Shown here one piece after another: positions 1 through 9,000 of a stretch of DNA of 12,271 nucleotides (positions are counted from its first letter, which is position 1; every line of letters starts with the position of its first letter). The stretch lies in contig JAAMXY010000504.1 in assembly GCA_019677205.1 (NCBI GenBank), positions 1 through 12,271 on the forward strand, in the 5' to 3' direction. The stretch comes from Pinguiococcus pyrenoidosus. Lineage: Eukaryota > Sar > Pinguiophyceae > Pinguiochrysidales > Pinguiochrysidaceae. The notes below the pieces were generated by a model, which saw only the letters and a program-made list of their open reading frames with translations, was not told the DNA's origin and did no database searches. Position numbers and translations under genes: made by a program.

Positions 1-18
1 GGTTGTCTCAAGCTTCGG

Positions 19-80
19 TCACTATTCGGCTTGGGACACTATCAGGCTGGTCACTATTAGGCTAAGGATACTGTATTATG
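19..80. repeat. Degenerate tandem repeat, about 15-17 bp period
   Basis: Related 13-mers begin at 19 (TCACTATTCGGCT), 36 (ACACTATCAGGCT) and 51 (TCACTATTAGGCT), with a weaker fourth copy at 68 (ATACTGTATTATG). The spacings are 17, 15 and 17 bp. The array begins close to the window edge and may extend further left. Its nature (minisatellite or the end of a larger repeat) cannot be decided from this much sequence. Confidence 0.6.
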
Positions 81-219
81 ATTGGTCTCCCACGCTAAAT
101 CTACAATTGTTTCCTCACCGGTTTTGCTTTTGGCGTCTTCCGCGTCTCGGCCACATGCGGGTGTATCCATTCCACGCACCGAATCCCGCCGCCGCCCCGA
201 GCCCGCTGCACTTCTCCAA

Positions 220-247
220 TTCGGTTTCGGTTTCGGTTTCGGTTTCG
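220..247. repeat. Hexanucleotide microsatellite (TTTCGG)n
   Basis: There are about 4.6 perfect copies of the TTTCGG unit (CCGAAA on the minus strand), ending in a TTTCG partial copy and then TTTCC. It lies outside any supported coding region. The unit differs from the usual algal telomere repeats (TTTAGGG and relatives) and is flanked by ordinary sequence, so it is best read as a simple microsatellite. Confidence 0.8.
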
Positions 248-480
248 TTTCCTGTCTGCGTATGCCCATGGACGAAGCGCACCGAAAAATCTAGCCTCCT
301 GAGCTTATGATTATTGCAGCAAAGGAGCTACGCGCGGTACTGATGAGCGAAAATGGCAACAACATAGAGAGCTGACGTTCGAACCGATGGCAACGGAAGA
401 AAGACTTTCCAAAACGCGCCTAGCCATTGTCATTCACCAAAGCTCCTGGAACTGGTTCATTTGACTCCTCTCGAGCTTCT

Positions 481-1731
481 TCACGACTTGGCTTCTGCAG
501 GACCGCCCTCGTGTTCCAGCACCATCGACTCTTCGTCGGCCCCGAAGTCCATCCATCTGGCGAAGGAATGGACGAACTCGGCAAACATGATCCGTCCGTC
601 GCCGTCTGAATCCATCTCATCCCACCTGTTCTCACTGAGAAAGGTGGGGGCGCCTTCGCGTTTATCGCCGCCTCGGAAAACGTGGGAAATGTCGCTCTTC
701 AAGATAAACCCTCTGCAGTCCGCGTCGAAGAGAAGGTATGCGCAGATGATGAGGTGCATGCAGTGGCGAATGTCGTCGCCGTTGAAGACGTGCCCCTCTT
801 CGAAGAGGCTCACGACGGATCCTCTTGAGCTGATCCCGGAAACTTGAGTTTCATCGTGCTCCAGATCCATCGACGGCCGCACGTCCATTTCGGACTGCCG
901 CAGGGCGGACCGCTTGCTTCGCCAAGCCAGCAGGATATCGTCTTTGCTTGAGCGGCGCGCGTCGATGCCTTTTGTCTCTCCAGAGACTTCATCTTGGTCG
1001 CCCTTGCTCGGGTCGGTCTTGCTCGGGTCGGTTTTGCTCGGGTCGGTCTTGCTCTGCTCGCTCACTTCCGACCCCATTTGCTGGTTAACTTTGTGCAACG
1101 TGACGTCCAATGGTTTCACGCTGCTCTCCGGCGGTGACTTGCGCTCTCCTTCCCCGCGTTTGCGCCTTGATAAGGAGGCAACATCGTCGTCTTCGTCCGA
1201 TGTGACTTCAAGAGCTTCGGCGGCTTCGAGCTTCCTGGTTGTTTGAGATGCCTCTCGACCGCGGAAGCTGGCATCGCGAGTGAATTCACCCTCCTCGTCT
1301 CGAAGCGCCGGGATTAGCTCCAGCATGTAGCCGACGGCGATAGCCACCAGGAACTCCTGCATGTCCAGGCGGTTCTTCTCGTCGCCCGTACGCTCAACGT
1401 CTGCAATCTTGAAAATGTTCTCGCACTCGTCCTTGTCAAGACGCACGTTCAGGGACACCATGAGCCTCATGAGCTCGTCGACTCCGAGGTCCTTTTCGCC
1501 AGGCTGCTTCAGGCTGTTGAAGATGCGCTCCAGCGAGCTCATGATGCGCTTGATTTTGGAAAACTGCAGCATGATTCGATTGAACGAGATGGGCTCGTCA
1601 ATGGCGTCGATGGCGCGCTTCTTCTTCTCCAGCGCGGAGATGATTTCCTTTTCCATGAAGGTGGCTCCGGGATACACGTCTCCGACGCGCAGTCTCTGGC
1701 ACGCGCCGCATTGACCCATCCAGCGCTTCAT
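481..1731 (-). CDS. EF-hand calcium-binding protein with long disordered insert
   Basis: This encodes 416 residues from the ATG at 1731 to a TGA at 483-481. The N-terminal half has a hydrophobic EF-hand-like pair (about residues 50-137; F50, F57, F71, F107, F127 and the GYML end). Its two loops (about 75-87 and 110-126) are degenerate or carry insertions, so this pair probably binds calcium poorly. The C-terminal pair has one fair loop (336-347, D-x-D then D at position 12) and one canonical loop (374-385, D-S-D-G-D-G with E at position 12), followed by F386, F390 and W393. Residues about 145-310 are charged, Ser-rich, probably disordered, and contain a K-T-D-P-S tandem repeat. From memory, the layout of an N-terminal pair ending in GYLL-like sequence and a C-terminal pair ending FxFxRW resembles a plant and algal calmodulin-like EF-hand family; that assignment is inference. 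The protein is expected to be a cytosolic or membrane-associated calcium sensor. The open frame continues 21 codons upstream of the ATG to a stop at 1795-1797 without another ATG, so an upstream exon is possible. An N-terminal C-G-A-C (C8, C11) could be a lipidation or metal site, unproven. The gene is divergent from the large receptor gene. Confidence 0.82.
   Translation of the reverse strand: MKRWMGQCGACQRLRVGDVYPGATFMEKEIISALEKKKRAIDAIDEPISFNRIMLQFSKIKRIMSSLERIFNSLKQPGEKDLGVDELMRLMVSLNVRLDKDECENIFKIADVERTGDEKNRLDMQEFLVAIAVGYMLELIPALRDEEGEFTRDASFRGREASQTTRKLEAAEALEVTSDEDDDVASLSRRKRGEGERKSPPESSVKPLDVTLHKVNQQMGSEVSEQSKTDPSKTDPSKTDPSKGDQDEVSGETKGIDARRSSKDDILLAWRSKRSALRQSEMDVRPSMDLEHDETQVSGISSRGSVVSLFEEGHVFNGDDIRHCMHLIICAYLLFDADCRGFILKSDISHVFRGGDKREGAPTFLSENRWDEMDSDGDGRIMFAEFVHSFARWMDFGADEESMVLEHEGGPAEAKS
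1003..1062 (-). repeat. 15-bp in-frame tandem repeat (K-T-D-P-S)
   Basis: Three near-identical 15-mers start at 1003, 1018 and 1033 (plus-strand unit CTTGCTCGGGTCGGT, with one C-to-T change in the third), followed by a decayed fourth copy at 1048. In the minus-strand EF-hand gene they encode three K-T-D-P-S units (about residues 228-243), inside the disordered linker between the two EF-hand pairs. The near-perfect nucleotide identity suggests recent slippage expansion. Confidence 0.88.
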
Positions 1732-2627
1732 GCCGTAGTCTATTTCTGCCACTCCGGGTTGGAAACACCTGTCGCGTTTGACGAGTTGCTGCCCCTACAG
1801 CCGAGTCGCTTTCTCGTCCGTCCTCGGCTCCCTCCTGTCGCACATGGAGGCTGGGGCTCGGTCGTGGCGTCCTGCGGTCCAGAGGGAACGAGGATGCGCG
1901 CAGAGCGGGCGCTCGGCCGAAGCAAGCGGGAGTTCAGAGGGGTCCGCAAGGCTGTCAACTTCGTGCGAGGAAACCGATGGTACGACTCAGATGACATGTT
2001 CAAATGTCCTTTGCCATGCATCATGACTATATGCGTGCGAAACTGCCTAAGCTGTTTAGACATTCGGACAACGAAGAGATGAAGGATTCACCCTTTACGA
2101 TGCTGCCTGTGTCACAGGTTCCCAAGGGGAAGAGCTCAGATTCGTTTTGGGCGTTATGACCAATCAGGGGCTCCGACGAATCCAGATTGATCCAATGTGC
2201 TCCAGGGCTGCACCACCGGGATTCGCCCTGCAAAATTCCACACGACGCGTTGTGCTGCCTCGCAGTCGTCAGCGCAGAGCGTGACTGAAGTCGTTTCGTC
2301 GTGGCCTCTTGAGAGCTCCACAGGCGTGCTTCCGAGCCGCCCTGCTGCCCTGCCCGTGTTCGCGACTCGGGTGGGGACAGCATGCGCACGCACATGTGTC
2401 ACGCTCGTGCACCGCTTGGCTTGTTGCTTTGCTTCTGGGTAGCTAGGCGGCGCGCTGGCTGCGTGAAGAAGCAAGCAAGACGCCCGCATACGCCTGCGGT
2501 CCTCCCGCCCCATGATCGCTCATGCATAAATGCGTCCCCTCTCACGCTCGTTGTCTCCTTCCCAGCGCGCAAGCTGCGCTGTTCCTGGCTTGCGCCGCGG
2601 TCGAGGTAGCGGCAGTCGCAGCTCGGC

Positions 2628-2641
2628 TTTTGGCGCGCAAA
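2628..2641. promoter_or_regulatory. E2F-like motif
   Basis: The sequence TTTTGGCGCGCAAA contains the E2F/DP half-site TTTGGCGC (consensus TTTSGCGC) and a near half-site on the other strand. It lies about 390 bp upstream of the ATG of the large gene. E2F/DP factors are conserved across most eukaryotic groups and act on S-phase genes. Whether this copy is used is inference from sequence match alone. Confidence 0.35.
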
Positions 2642-2705
2642 CGATGACAGATGCGGACCGCGTCCTCCTACCAGAATCCAACGAGCTTGCAGGAAAACCC
2701 TAAGA

Positions 2706-2713
2706 TGACGTCA
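2706..2713. promoter_or_regulatory. CRE-like palindrome TGACGTCA
   Basis: This is a perfect 8-bp cAMP-response-element or bZIP-type palindrome about 320 bp upstream of the ATG of the large gene. bZIP factors of many eukaryotes bind this sequence. An 8-mer can occur by chance in a window of this size, so only its upstream position supports it. Confidence 0.25.
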
Positions 2714-3029
2714 AATTCTGATCCACTTCGGTCGTGCATCCATTCGTTGGGCTACAAGCCTGCGAACAGAATTCTCTTATTGCGTTTAATAGCACGACTC
2801 ACAAGGGCGTAGCTGCCCTCCGGCATGCCTTGGCGTATCAGGAGCTTGGAATCTCCCTTTCAAATGTGCGTTGCGTCGGCGACGGATCCGAAACAATCTC
2901 GCATCGGAACGGCGTCGTGAAAAGGCACGATTGCTGCAGAGGCCTCTGTGTTGCATGTCCCAATGATTGCTGAGTAGTGGAGTGGTGCACAGTCAAGCCC
3001 CAAAAGCAGTGCGCTTGCAAGCAGCGAGC

Positions 3030-3077
3030 ATGGCGTTGCTGGCCCTGCTTCTGCTGGCAGCCGCGGCAGCTGCGGGC
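3030..3077 (+). other. Signal peptide of the large protein
   Basis: Residues 1-16 are Met followed by an uninterrupted Leu/Ala stretch (four consecutive Leu, then six consecutive Ala) ending in Gly, just before the P-S repeat begins. This is a typical hydrophobic core with small residues at the cleavage point, probably after A15 or G16. It lacks the usual basic residue near the N terminus. It predicts entry to the secretory pathway, with the stalk and Cys-rich region outside the cell or in a vesicle lumen. Confidence 0.85.
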
Positions 3078-6000
3078 CCAAGTCAGGCCCCCTCCATGGA
3101 GACCAGTGGCGCTCCTTCCGACTCTGCCACGGAGATGCCAACGCTGCGGGTCAGCTCGCCACCAAGCGTTGCAGCGACTGCTGCGCCAAGCGTCGAGCAA
3201 AGCTCCCACCCAACGCTCTTCGACTCGGCAGCGCCGTCGGAGCCCTTGAGCTCGGCGCCGTCGGATCGCCCCAGCCCAGCCCTGTCGGCCCCGCCGAGCA
3301 GCTCTCCCTCGGGACAGCCAACGCACAGTCCGTCGACAATGCCGAGTTACTCACCTTCGATCTTCCCGACCCCGCTGCCTTCCGCCACGCCGAGCGAGAC
3401 GCCGTCACCGCCGCCGACGTATCTGCCAAGTGGAAGGCCAACATCGGTTCCCTCGGTGAGCTTCAGTCCGTCGGAGGCGCCATCTGTGTCACCGAGTGGT
3501 CAGCCGACGCAAGTCCCTACCCTGGTTCTCACTGCAGCTCCGTCTGAGCTGCCAAGTGGTCAGCCCTCGGCAGCACCAACGAAGTCCTTTGCACCGACCA
3601 CGGCCCCGAGGTGAGCTTCGCGTAGAGGCGCCTTGATGATCTAGTATCCTACCTCAGTGACATTGCATTTCTTCCGCAGCTTGATGCCGAGCGACATGCC
3701 AAGCTCGCGTCCTAGCAATACCCCCACGGCCGCCCCCTCTTCACACCCCTCGTTGATTCCCAGCGGCGTTCCGTCCTCGGCCCCGTCGTCACTGCCGTCT
3801 GCATCTCCCAGCGCAGCTCCTACGTTAAGACCTTCAGGAAGACCAACTTCGACGCCGACTGGGCCTCCGTCGATCATGCCGTCCTCGAGGCCGTCGCCAA
3901 ATCCGAGTCTGCAACCTTCATCGGCTCCGTCATCGAGTCCGAGCGATCCACCGAGTTCGGCACCGTCCGTGCGGCCGACCGCAAGACCGTCTAGCGCTCC
4001 ATCTTTGACGCCTACTGGGATGCCGTCTACTTCTCCTTCACGAGAGCCTAGCTTGGTTCCTTCAATAACGCCGACAGAGCAGCCATCCGAGAGCCCGTCG
4101 GAAATCCCGACGTCTCGGCCGACGGCGGCCCCGTCGCGAGTTCCGACGGGGCATCCATCCATGTATCCCTCATCGAGACCAACGTCGCTTCCGTCGCTCG
4201 AGCCAACAGCGACGCCTTCTGTACCTCCGAGCGTAGAACCTTCCGCGGTTCCCAGTATTCTCCCCACGTAAGTTCCCCTTCGTGCTAGGATTCGCTCGTT
4301 CGTCAAGCTGACAACTCACGTGGTAGCGCGGAGCCTTCCTTGGACCCCTCTGAGACTCCTTCGAGCATGCCGTCCATATCCCCCACGCTGGGGTGTACCG
4401 ATGGGCAGATTTTCAATTTAACCCTGGGCGTGTGCGAGATCTGCCCTCCTGGGAGGGCGAGGAAGCGGTTCGTTGACATGGCCTGCGTCCCTTGCGAGGC
4501 GGGTCGGTACCAGGACCTGGCCGAGCAAGCTGAGTGTAAGCTTTGCGAGGACGGCACCTCCACCAACGGCGAGACGGAAGCGACGTCTTGTGTCTTGTGC
4601 CCCCAGGGAACGTATGCAGTCGCGGGCAACGGGTCCTGCATCGATTGCGGCGACGGAGAGTTCAGCAGCGCCGGATCGAGCGCCTGCGACAGCTGTCCGG
4701 CTGGATTTGAGTGCGCCTTCAATCAGATCATCGGCGCATGTTCGCCAGGCACCTATAGCGACAGAACCACTGGCGGTAACTGCATCGAGTGCGTCGAGGG
4801 CTACGAGTGCACGGGAGGCTCAGATCGGGTCGCCTGTGAGGCCGGAAAGTTCCAGAATGAGACAGGGCAAGCGAAGTGCAAGTCTTGTCCGGAAGGGAGG
4901 TATCAGACACAGAGCGTGAGTACGTCGTGCAACGACTGTCTTCCAGGCTACTTCTGCACCCAGGGATCTGCATCCTTGATTGCTTGCGGGAATCCCGCTC
5001 TGTACTGTCCCCCCGCGACGGCTACGCCCGTGCCCGTGGATGCCGGATACTACAGCATACAAACAGCTGTGAACGACAGTGCAAGACGGCTGCAGGAGGC
5101 CCCCGAAATGCTAGTCAATGCCGACGACCAAGTCCCATGCGAGCCAGGCTTCTCGTGCAGCGGAGGGGTTCGCACCGAGTGTACTGATGGCCGGACCTTT
5201 GCAGCAACCAACCAGTCCACCAGCTGTCAAGCGTGTACGGACTGCGCTCCGGGGTCCTACGTGGGTCTCGAGTGCAACACGTCGTCTGACCGCGTATGCT
5301 TAGCGTGTGAACCTGGCCGATTCAGCGCTGCTGTGAACAGCGACTGGTGTGCTCCTTGTCCGGGTGGATACTTCTGCCCTGCATCGTCGACAGCTCCGCT
5401 GGAATGCGGCAGCATTTCCCTGTTCTGTGGAGAGAACTCTTCCGTCCCAACTTCCGTGAGCCCGGGCTTCTACTCTTCCCCACTGACGGCAGATGAGAAC
5501 ACGCGTCCCGAGCAGACGCTTTGCGAGGAAGGTTTCTTCTGTAGCGGCGGAGAGCGATCGCCCTGCCCAGAGGGTCAGCTGCAGCTGAGTCCAGGCCGAG
5601 CTTCCTGCGACTTCTGTGCCACGTGCCAGCCAGGACGAGTCATTCTCAGCGAGTGCACTGCCACCCAGGACCGCACATGTGCCGATTGCCAGCCAGGCAG
5701 ATACTCGAATGAGAGCGATGCATCCGCATGCCTAGAGTGCCCGGCCGGCATGTTCTGCCCCGAAGCTTCACCAAATCCGCTGAACTGCGGAGGCGCGAGT
5801 TTGTACTGCGAGCCCGAATCTGGTACCCCGACGAACGTCCGTCAAGGCTACTACTCTGGGCCGGACACGGCCGCCAGCGCGAATCGCTTCGTAGAACAAC
5901 CATGTGAGCCAGGCTTTGAGTGCATCGGAGGAGTAAGAACAGCATGCGTTGACGCAGAAACCTTCTCCGGAGGCAATGCAACAGCGTGCACCACCTGCTC

Positions 6001-9000
6001 TGTCTGCCCTGCCGGTCGGTTCACGTCGATGGAATGCACGACTACCGAGGATACCACCTGCGCACTCTGCCCGGCAGGAACTTATCAGAACTTGACCGGA
6101 CAGTATTCGTGCGAACCGTGCACAGTGGGGCACAAATGCGCCTTCGAAGGCACCGCGGAGCCGGAATTGTGTCAACCAGGAACCTTCCAGCCGCAAGAGA
6201 ACCAGACTACTTGTGACGTATGCGCAGAGAACAAATACGCGGACAGCCTCGGAGGGGCGGATTGCCTCGACTGTCCAGCGTTCTCGACGACAAATGCGAA
6301 GACTGGGGTCTTCTGTGTGGCAGACTGCATCTGCGAGTTTGGACCAAATGTCAAGATTGAAGGGTTGAACTTGGAACTCGAGATCGGCATATCGAACAGT
6401 TCGTCGAACAGCACCGTCGACTGCTCGTGCGCCGAATCTGAGTACATCGACACGGTGCGGCTGCGCGAGGATGACTTTGCCAACGTGTGCGTTTTCTGCG
6501 GAGAGGGCTTGACATGCAACTCCTTCGGGAACGTTCTTCCCACACTCCAGCTGCAGCGAGGATACTGGCGTAGCGGCCCCATGTCTGGCGACATCCGGGA
6601 TTGCATCTCGAGAGATGCCTGTGTTGGCGGAACCGATGCGTCGAACTACTGCGCAGAAGGCCACGATCCCAATACTCCGTACTGTGCGTCATGCTTAGAC
6701 GGCTACTTCCTGGACGTCGACGACAAGTGCCGCGAGTGCTCCTCGAGTGAGGTGGCCAAAACCGCCGCCATCTTGACGTCGGTGGTCGGCTTCGTCACCC
6801 TTTTCCTGATCGTGAGCACTCTCAAGCGAAAGATATCAGACAGGGACTTGTGGTCCTATGAGAAGGGGACCGTCTACCGGTATCGCAAATCGCTGGGGCA
6901 GTACGAAGTGGTCTTTCCAGGCGGGTCGTCGCTCTTCGGGGGCTGGCTCCTGGGTCTCTGCTCCGGCCGAAGCACGCCACAAGGACATCGAAGACTAGTA
7001 AACAGCGATCGACTCCGGGTAGAGGCCAAAGGCACCGTCATTAGTGACCTCGGCGACGACGATGTTCGTGGTGATCGAATGTACGAGGTCCGCTTGACTC
7101 TTGAAGCTCGTGGTCTCCATTCATCGAGCACACCGAGTTCTCCGCGTAACTCTTGTGTCATGAAAGACGCGCAACCCGGCGGTGAATCAGCATCACTGAC
7201 AAACGACGATGCCCTCCTCGCTCGGGTTGTCCAGGTCAGCCACGATCAGATTCTGAGCGGTGAGAACGGTGTGAAGAAGTACGGTGCCATGTGGAGCCTG
7301 GGATCAGGACGCCAGAGGTCAAATGCCAATCGAACCGCGGAGGGCCTTGGATGCACGTATCAAATTGGCGAGCAGGTGATCTTCTTGCTCTGGCTTGATC
7401 CTGAAGGCTTTGATCCGAGAAAGGATCATCTTGTACGCGCTAGAGGCACAGTCTGGTACCGTGCGCAGCCCCGGCTTCTCTTCTTGCCACTTTACGTCTT
7501 GCTGAAACCGAGAGAAGTCATTGAGCATTTAGAGGTAAAGCTTCGCGTGATTCTCGGTTTCTTCCAGATCTATGGAATCATGTCACGCAGCGTTGAGCTT
7601 CCAGACGGATTTCTGGAGTTCATGAAGACTTTCCAGCTCTTTGAGGTGGACCTTTTCCGCACGCTCAGCGTGGATTGTGTCCTCTGGCACGAGTGGCAGC
7701 TGAAGACGAGCTTCTATGATGTCCTGCTCGCGTCCACGCTGATGCCCATCCTGGTGCTGGCCATTTTGTTCGCCATCTACTTGTGGATTCCGAACATCAC
7801 GAAGTGGGAGCATCACCACAGAAGGCGTCTCGAACTTGAGGAAAGCCGGGACCAAATCAGACAGACAAGAGATGTTGAGGACGCGCAAGCGGGCGAAGCT
7901 AGACGGTCTCGTGCGGAACGCTCTCTTTGCGGAGCCGTGAAGAACGTTTGCACCAGGAGTTGCCTGAGACTTCTCTCGATTCTCCCAAAAGACAAGGCGA
8001 CGTACGGATACGTAATGCTTCTGGTGCTTTTCTTGGTGCTTCCGCAGGCTACGACCAATTCGTTGTATACGTTCCTGTGTGATTCGATCGATACCGGAGA
8101 GAGCTTCCTGATCACGGACTACTCTTTGCAGTGCTTCACGCCGTTGCACTACAACTTTATGGCCTACTCGGCTGTGATGTTCGTCGTTTATCCTATAGGA
8201 GTTCCGTGTCTCTACGGCTACTTGCTGTGGACGTATCGCGACGTGCTCCGCCTCGACTTCGGGCTGCGCACTCTGGACAAGTACGTGATGCGTCTGAAAT
8301 TCCTCTGGGACGCTTACAAGCCAGCCTTCTACTACTTTGAATTGGTGGACAGCGTACGCCGTCTTGCGCTCACAGCCCTTCCGGTGGTTCTTCGCTTCAT
8401 CGGTGGTGGTGGAGAGGCTTCCGTGTCCGAGACGGCTGCGACGCTCATCATTGCAGTCTGCTTTCTGGCCGTGTATTGCACTTGGCAGCCATTCGAGGAA
8501 AGGAGCGACAATCAGCTCATGATTCTTAGTCAGATTGGCATCTGCTTCTTGCTCATTGTGTCGCTGGTGGAGCTGAATGGTGACATGAGCGCAGCAGACG
8601 AGAAAAGCTGGATGGTGATTCTCATTGCGATCATCGTGGCCATCTTTGGGATGATCCTCGTAGCTTTGGCCTACTTCAAAGTGTCTTTGGCCGAGGTGGT
8701 GGAGCGAATATACACGTTCTACTACGACAGGCCGGAGAAGATCTCCCTGAAAGGCGCGGCGCTCAGCAAGAAAGCGCTTGACACGAGCGGAATGGTCCGT
8801 TCGCAAAGAAATGCAATCAATCTGTTGATCGAGCAAAGCCCCGAGAGCATAGCGACCGAGATCTGCATCGCTCTGAGGAGAGGCTACTCCCCGAAGAGGG
8901 AGAACTTTATCTCACCAGAGAAGCTTCTGGCTGCGTACCGAGTGCGTCCTCGGCAGGTCTGCGCTGCGCTGATGGGTGTGGTGGAGTTTAGCCTCGGAAG

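Larger units (their letters stand above)
1..480. other. Non-coding left flank, 3' side of the EF-hand gene
   Basis: No convincing coding region is seen here. The short open frames on both strands (60-71 codons) have no recognisable domain and overlap one another. The stretch holds a degenerate tandem repeat at the window edge and a hexanucleotide repeat near 220-247, listed separately. It lies downstream of the minus-strand EF-hand gene, so its right part should include that gene's 3' untranslated region. I saw no clear polyadenylation signal on the minus strand. Confidence 0.6.
1732..3029. promoter_or_regulatory. Divergent intergenic region between the two genes
   Basis: About 1.3 kb separates the start of the minus-strand EF-hand gene from the ATG of the large plus-strand gene, so it should contain both promoters. 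Open frames in it (for example 1711-2082 plus, 1740-2063 minus, 2154-2513 minus) are short, low in recognisable features and overlap on both strands, so I do not call them genes. An upstream exon of the EF-hand gene could lie in its left part. I saw no convincing TATA box at a sensible distance from either start. Two recognisable transcription-factor-like motifs are listed separately. Confidence 0.5.
3081..4390 (+). repeat. P-S/T-x-x tetrapeptide repeat stalk (12-bp period)
   Basis: Across exons 1, 2 and the start of exon 3 the protein (about 17-411) is built from Pro-Ser or Pro-Thr followed by two variable residues. The register is loose in exon 1 and perfect through exon 2, which is exactly 49 tetrapeptides. 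Phrases such as P-S-G-Q-P-T recur, as in P-S repeat proteins of stramenopiles and other algae. Such Ser/Thr/Pro tracts are usually extended and heavily O-glycosylated, so a rigid stalk or wall-associated segment is likely. The opposite strand is also open over much of this stretch, which is a by-product of the repeat. Confidence 0.9.

Noticed and set aside
220-247. TTTCGG repeat as a telomere or internal telomere remnant
   Set aside because: The unit does not match known algal or protist telomere repeats that I can recall, the array has under five copies, and it is embedded in ordinary sequence.
1003-1062. Short repeated units as a CRISPR array
   Set aside because: The units are directly adjacent with no spacers, keep a coding frame, and the window is eukaryotic.
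1711-2082. A 123-codon plus-strand open frame in the intergenic region
   Set aside because: It overlaps the start of the EF-hand gene and another minus-strand frame of similar length, and its composition shows no domain, signal peptide or repeat.
3641-4306. A 221-codon minus-strand open frame rich in Gly-Asp-Gly and V-G opposite the stalk
   Set aside because: It is the antisense reading of the P-S-x-x repeat: the 12-bp period and GC-rich third positions keep the opposite frame open. It also spans both intron boundaries and has no convincing start context.
4340-4342. Translation start for the large gene at 4340
   Set aside because: The codon is TTG, the preceding in-frame codons continue the P-S-x-x pattern, and a good acceptor at 4326 joins this exon to two upstream exons that begin with a signal peptide.
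5768-6664. A 298-codon minus-strand open frame
   Set aside because: It is the antisense shadow of the Cys-rich ectodomain. The plus-strand frame has regular Cys spacing and clear modules, while the minus frame has none.
7583-8836. A 417-codon minus-strand open frame
   Set aside because: It lies wholly opposite the membrane bundle of the large gene, has no recognisable domain, and is rich in His, Gln and Arg as expected for the antisense of hydrophobic codons.
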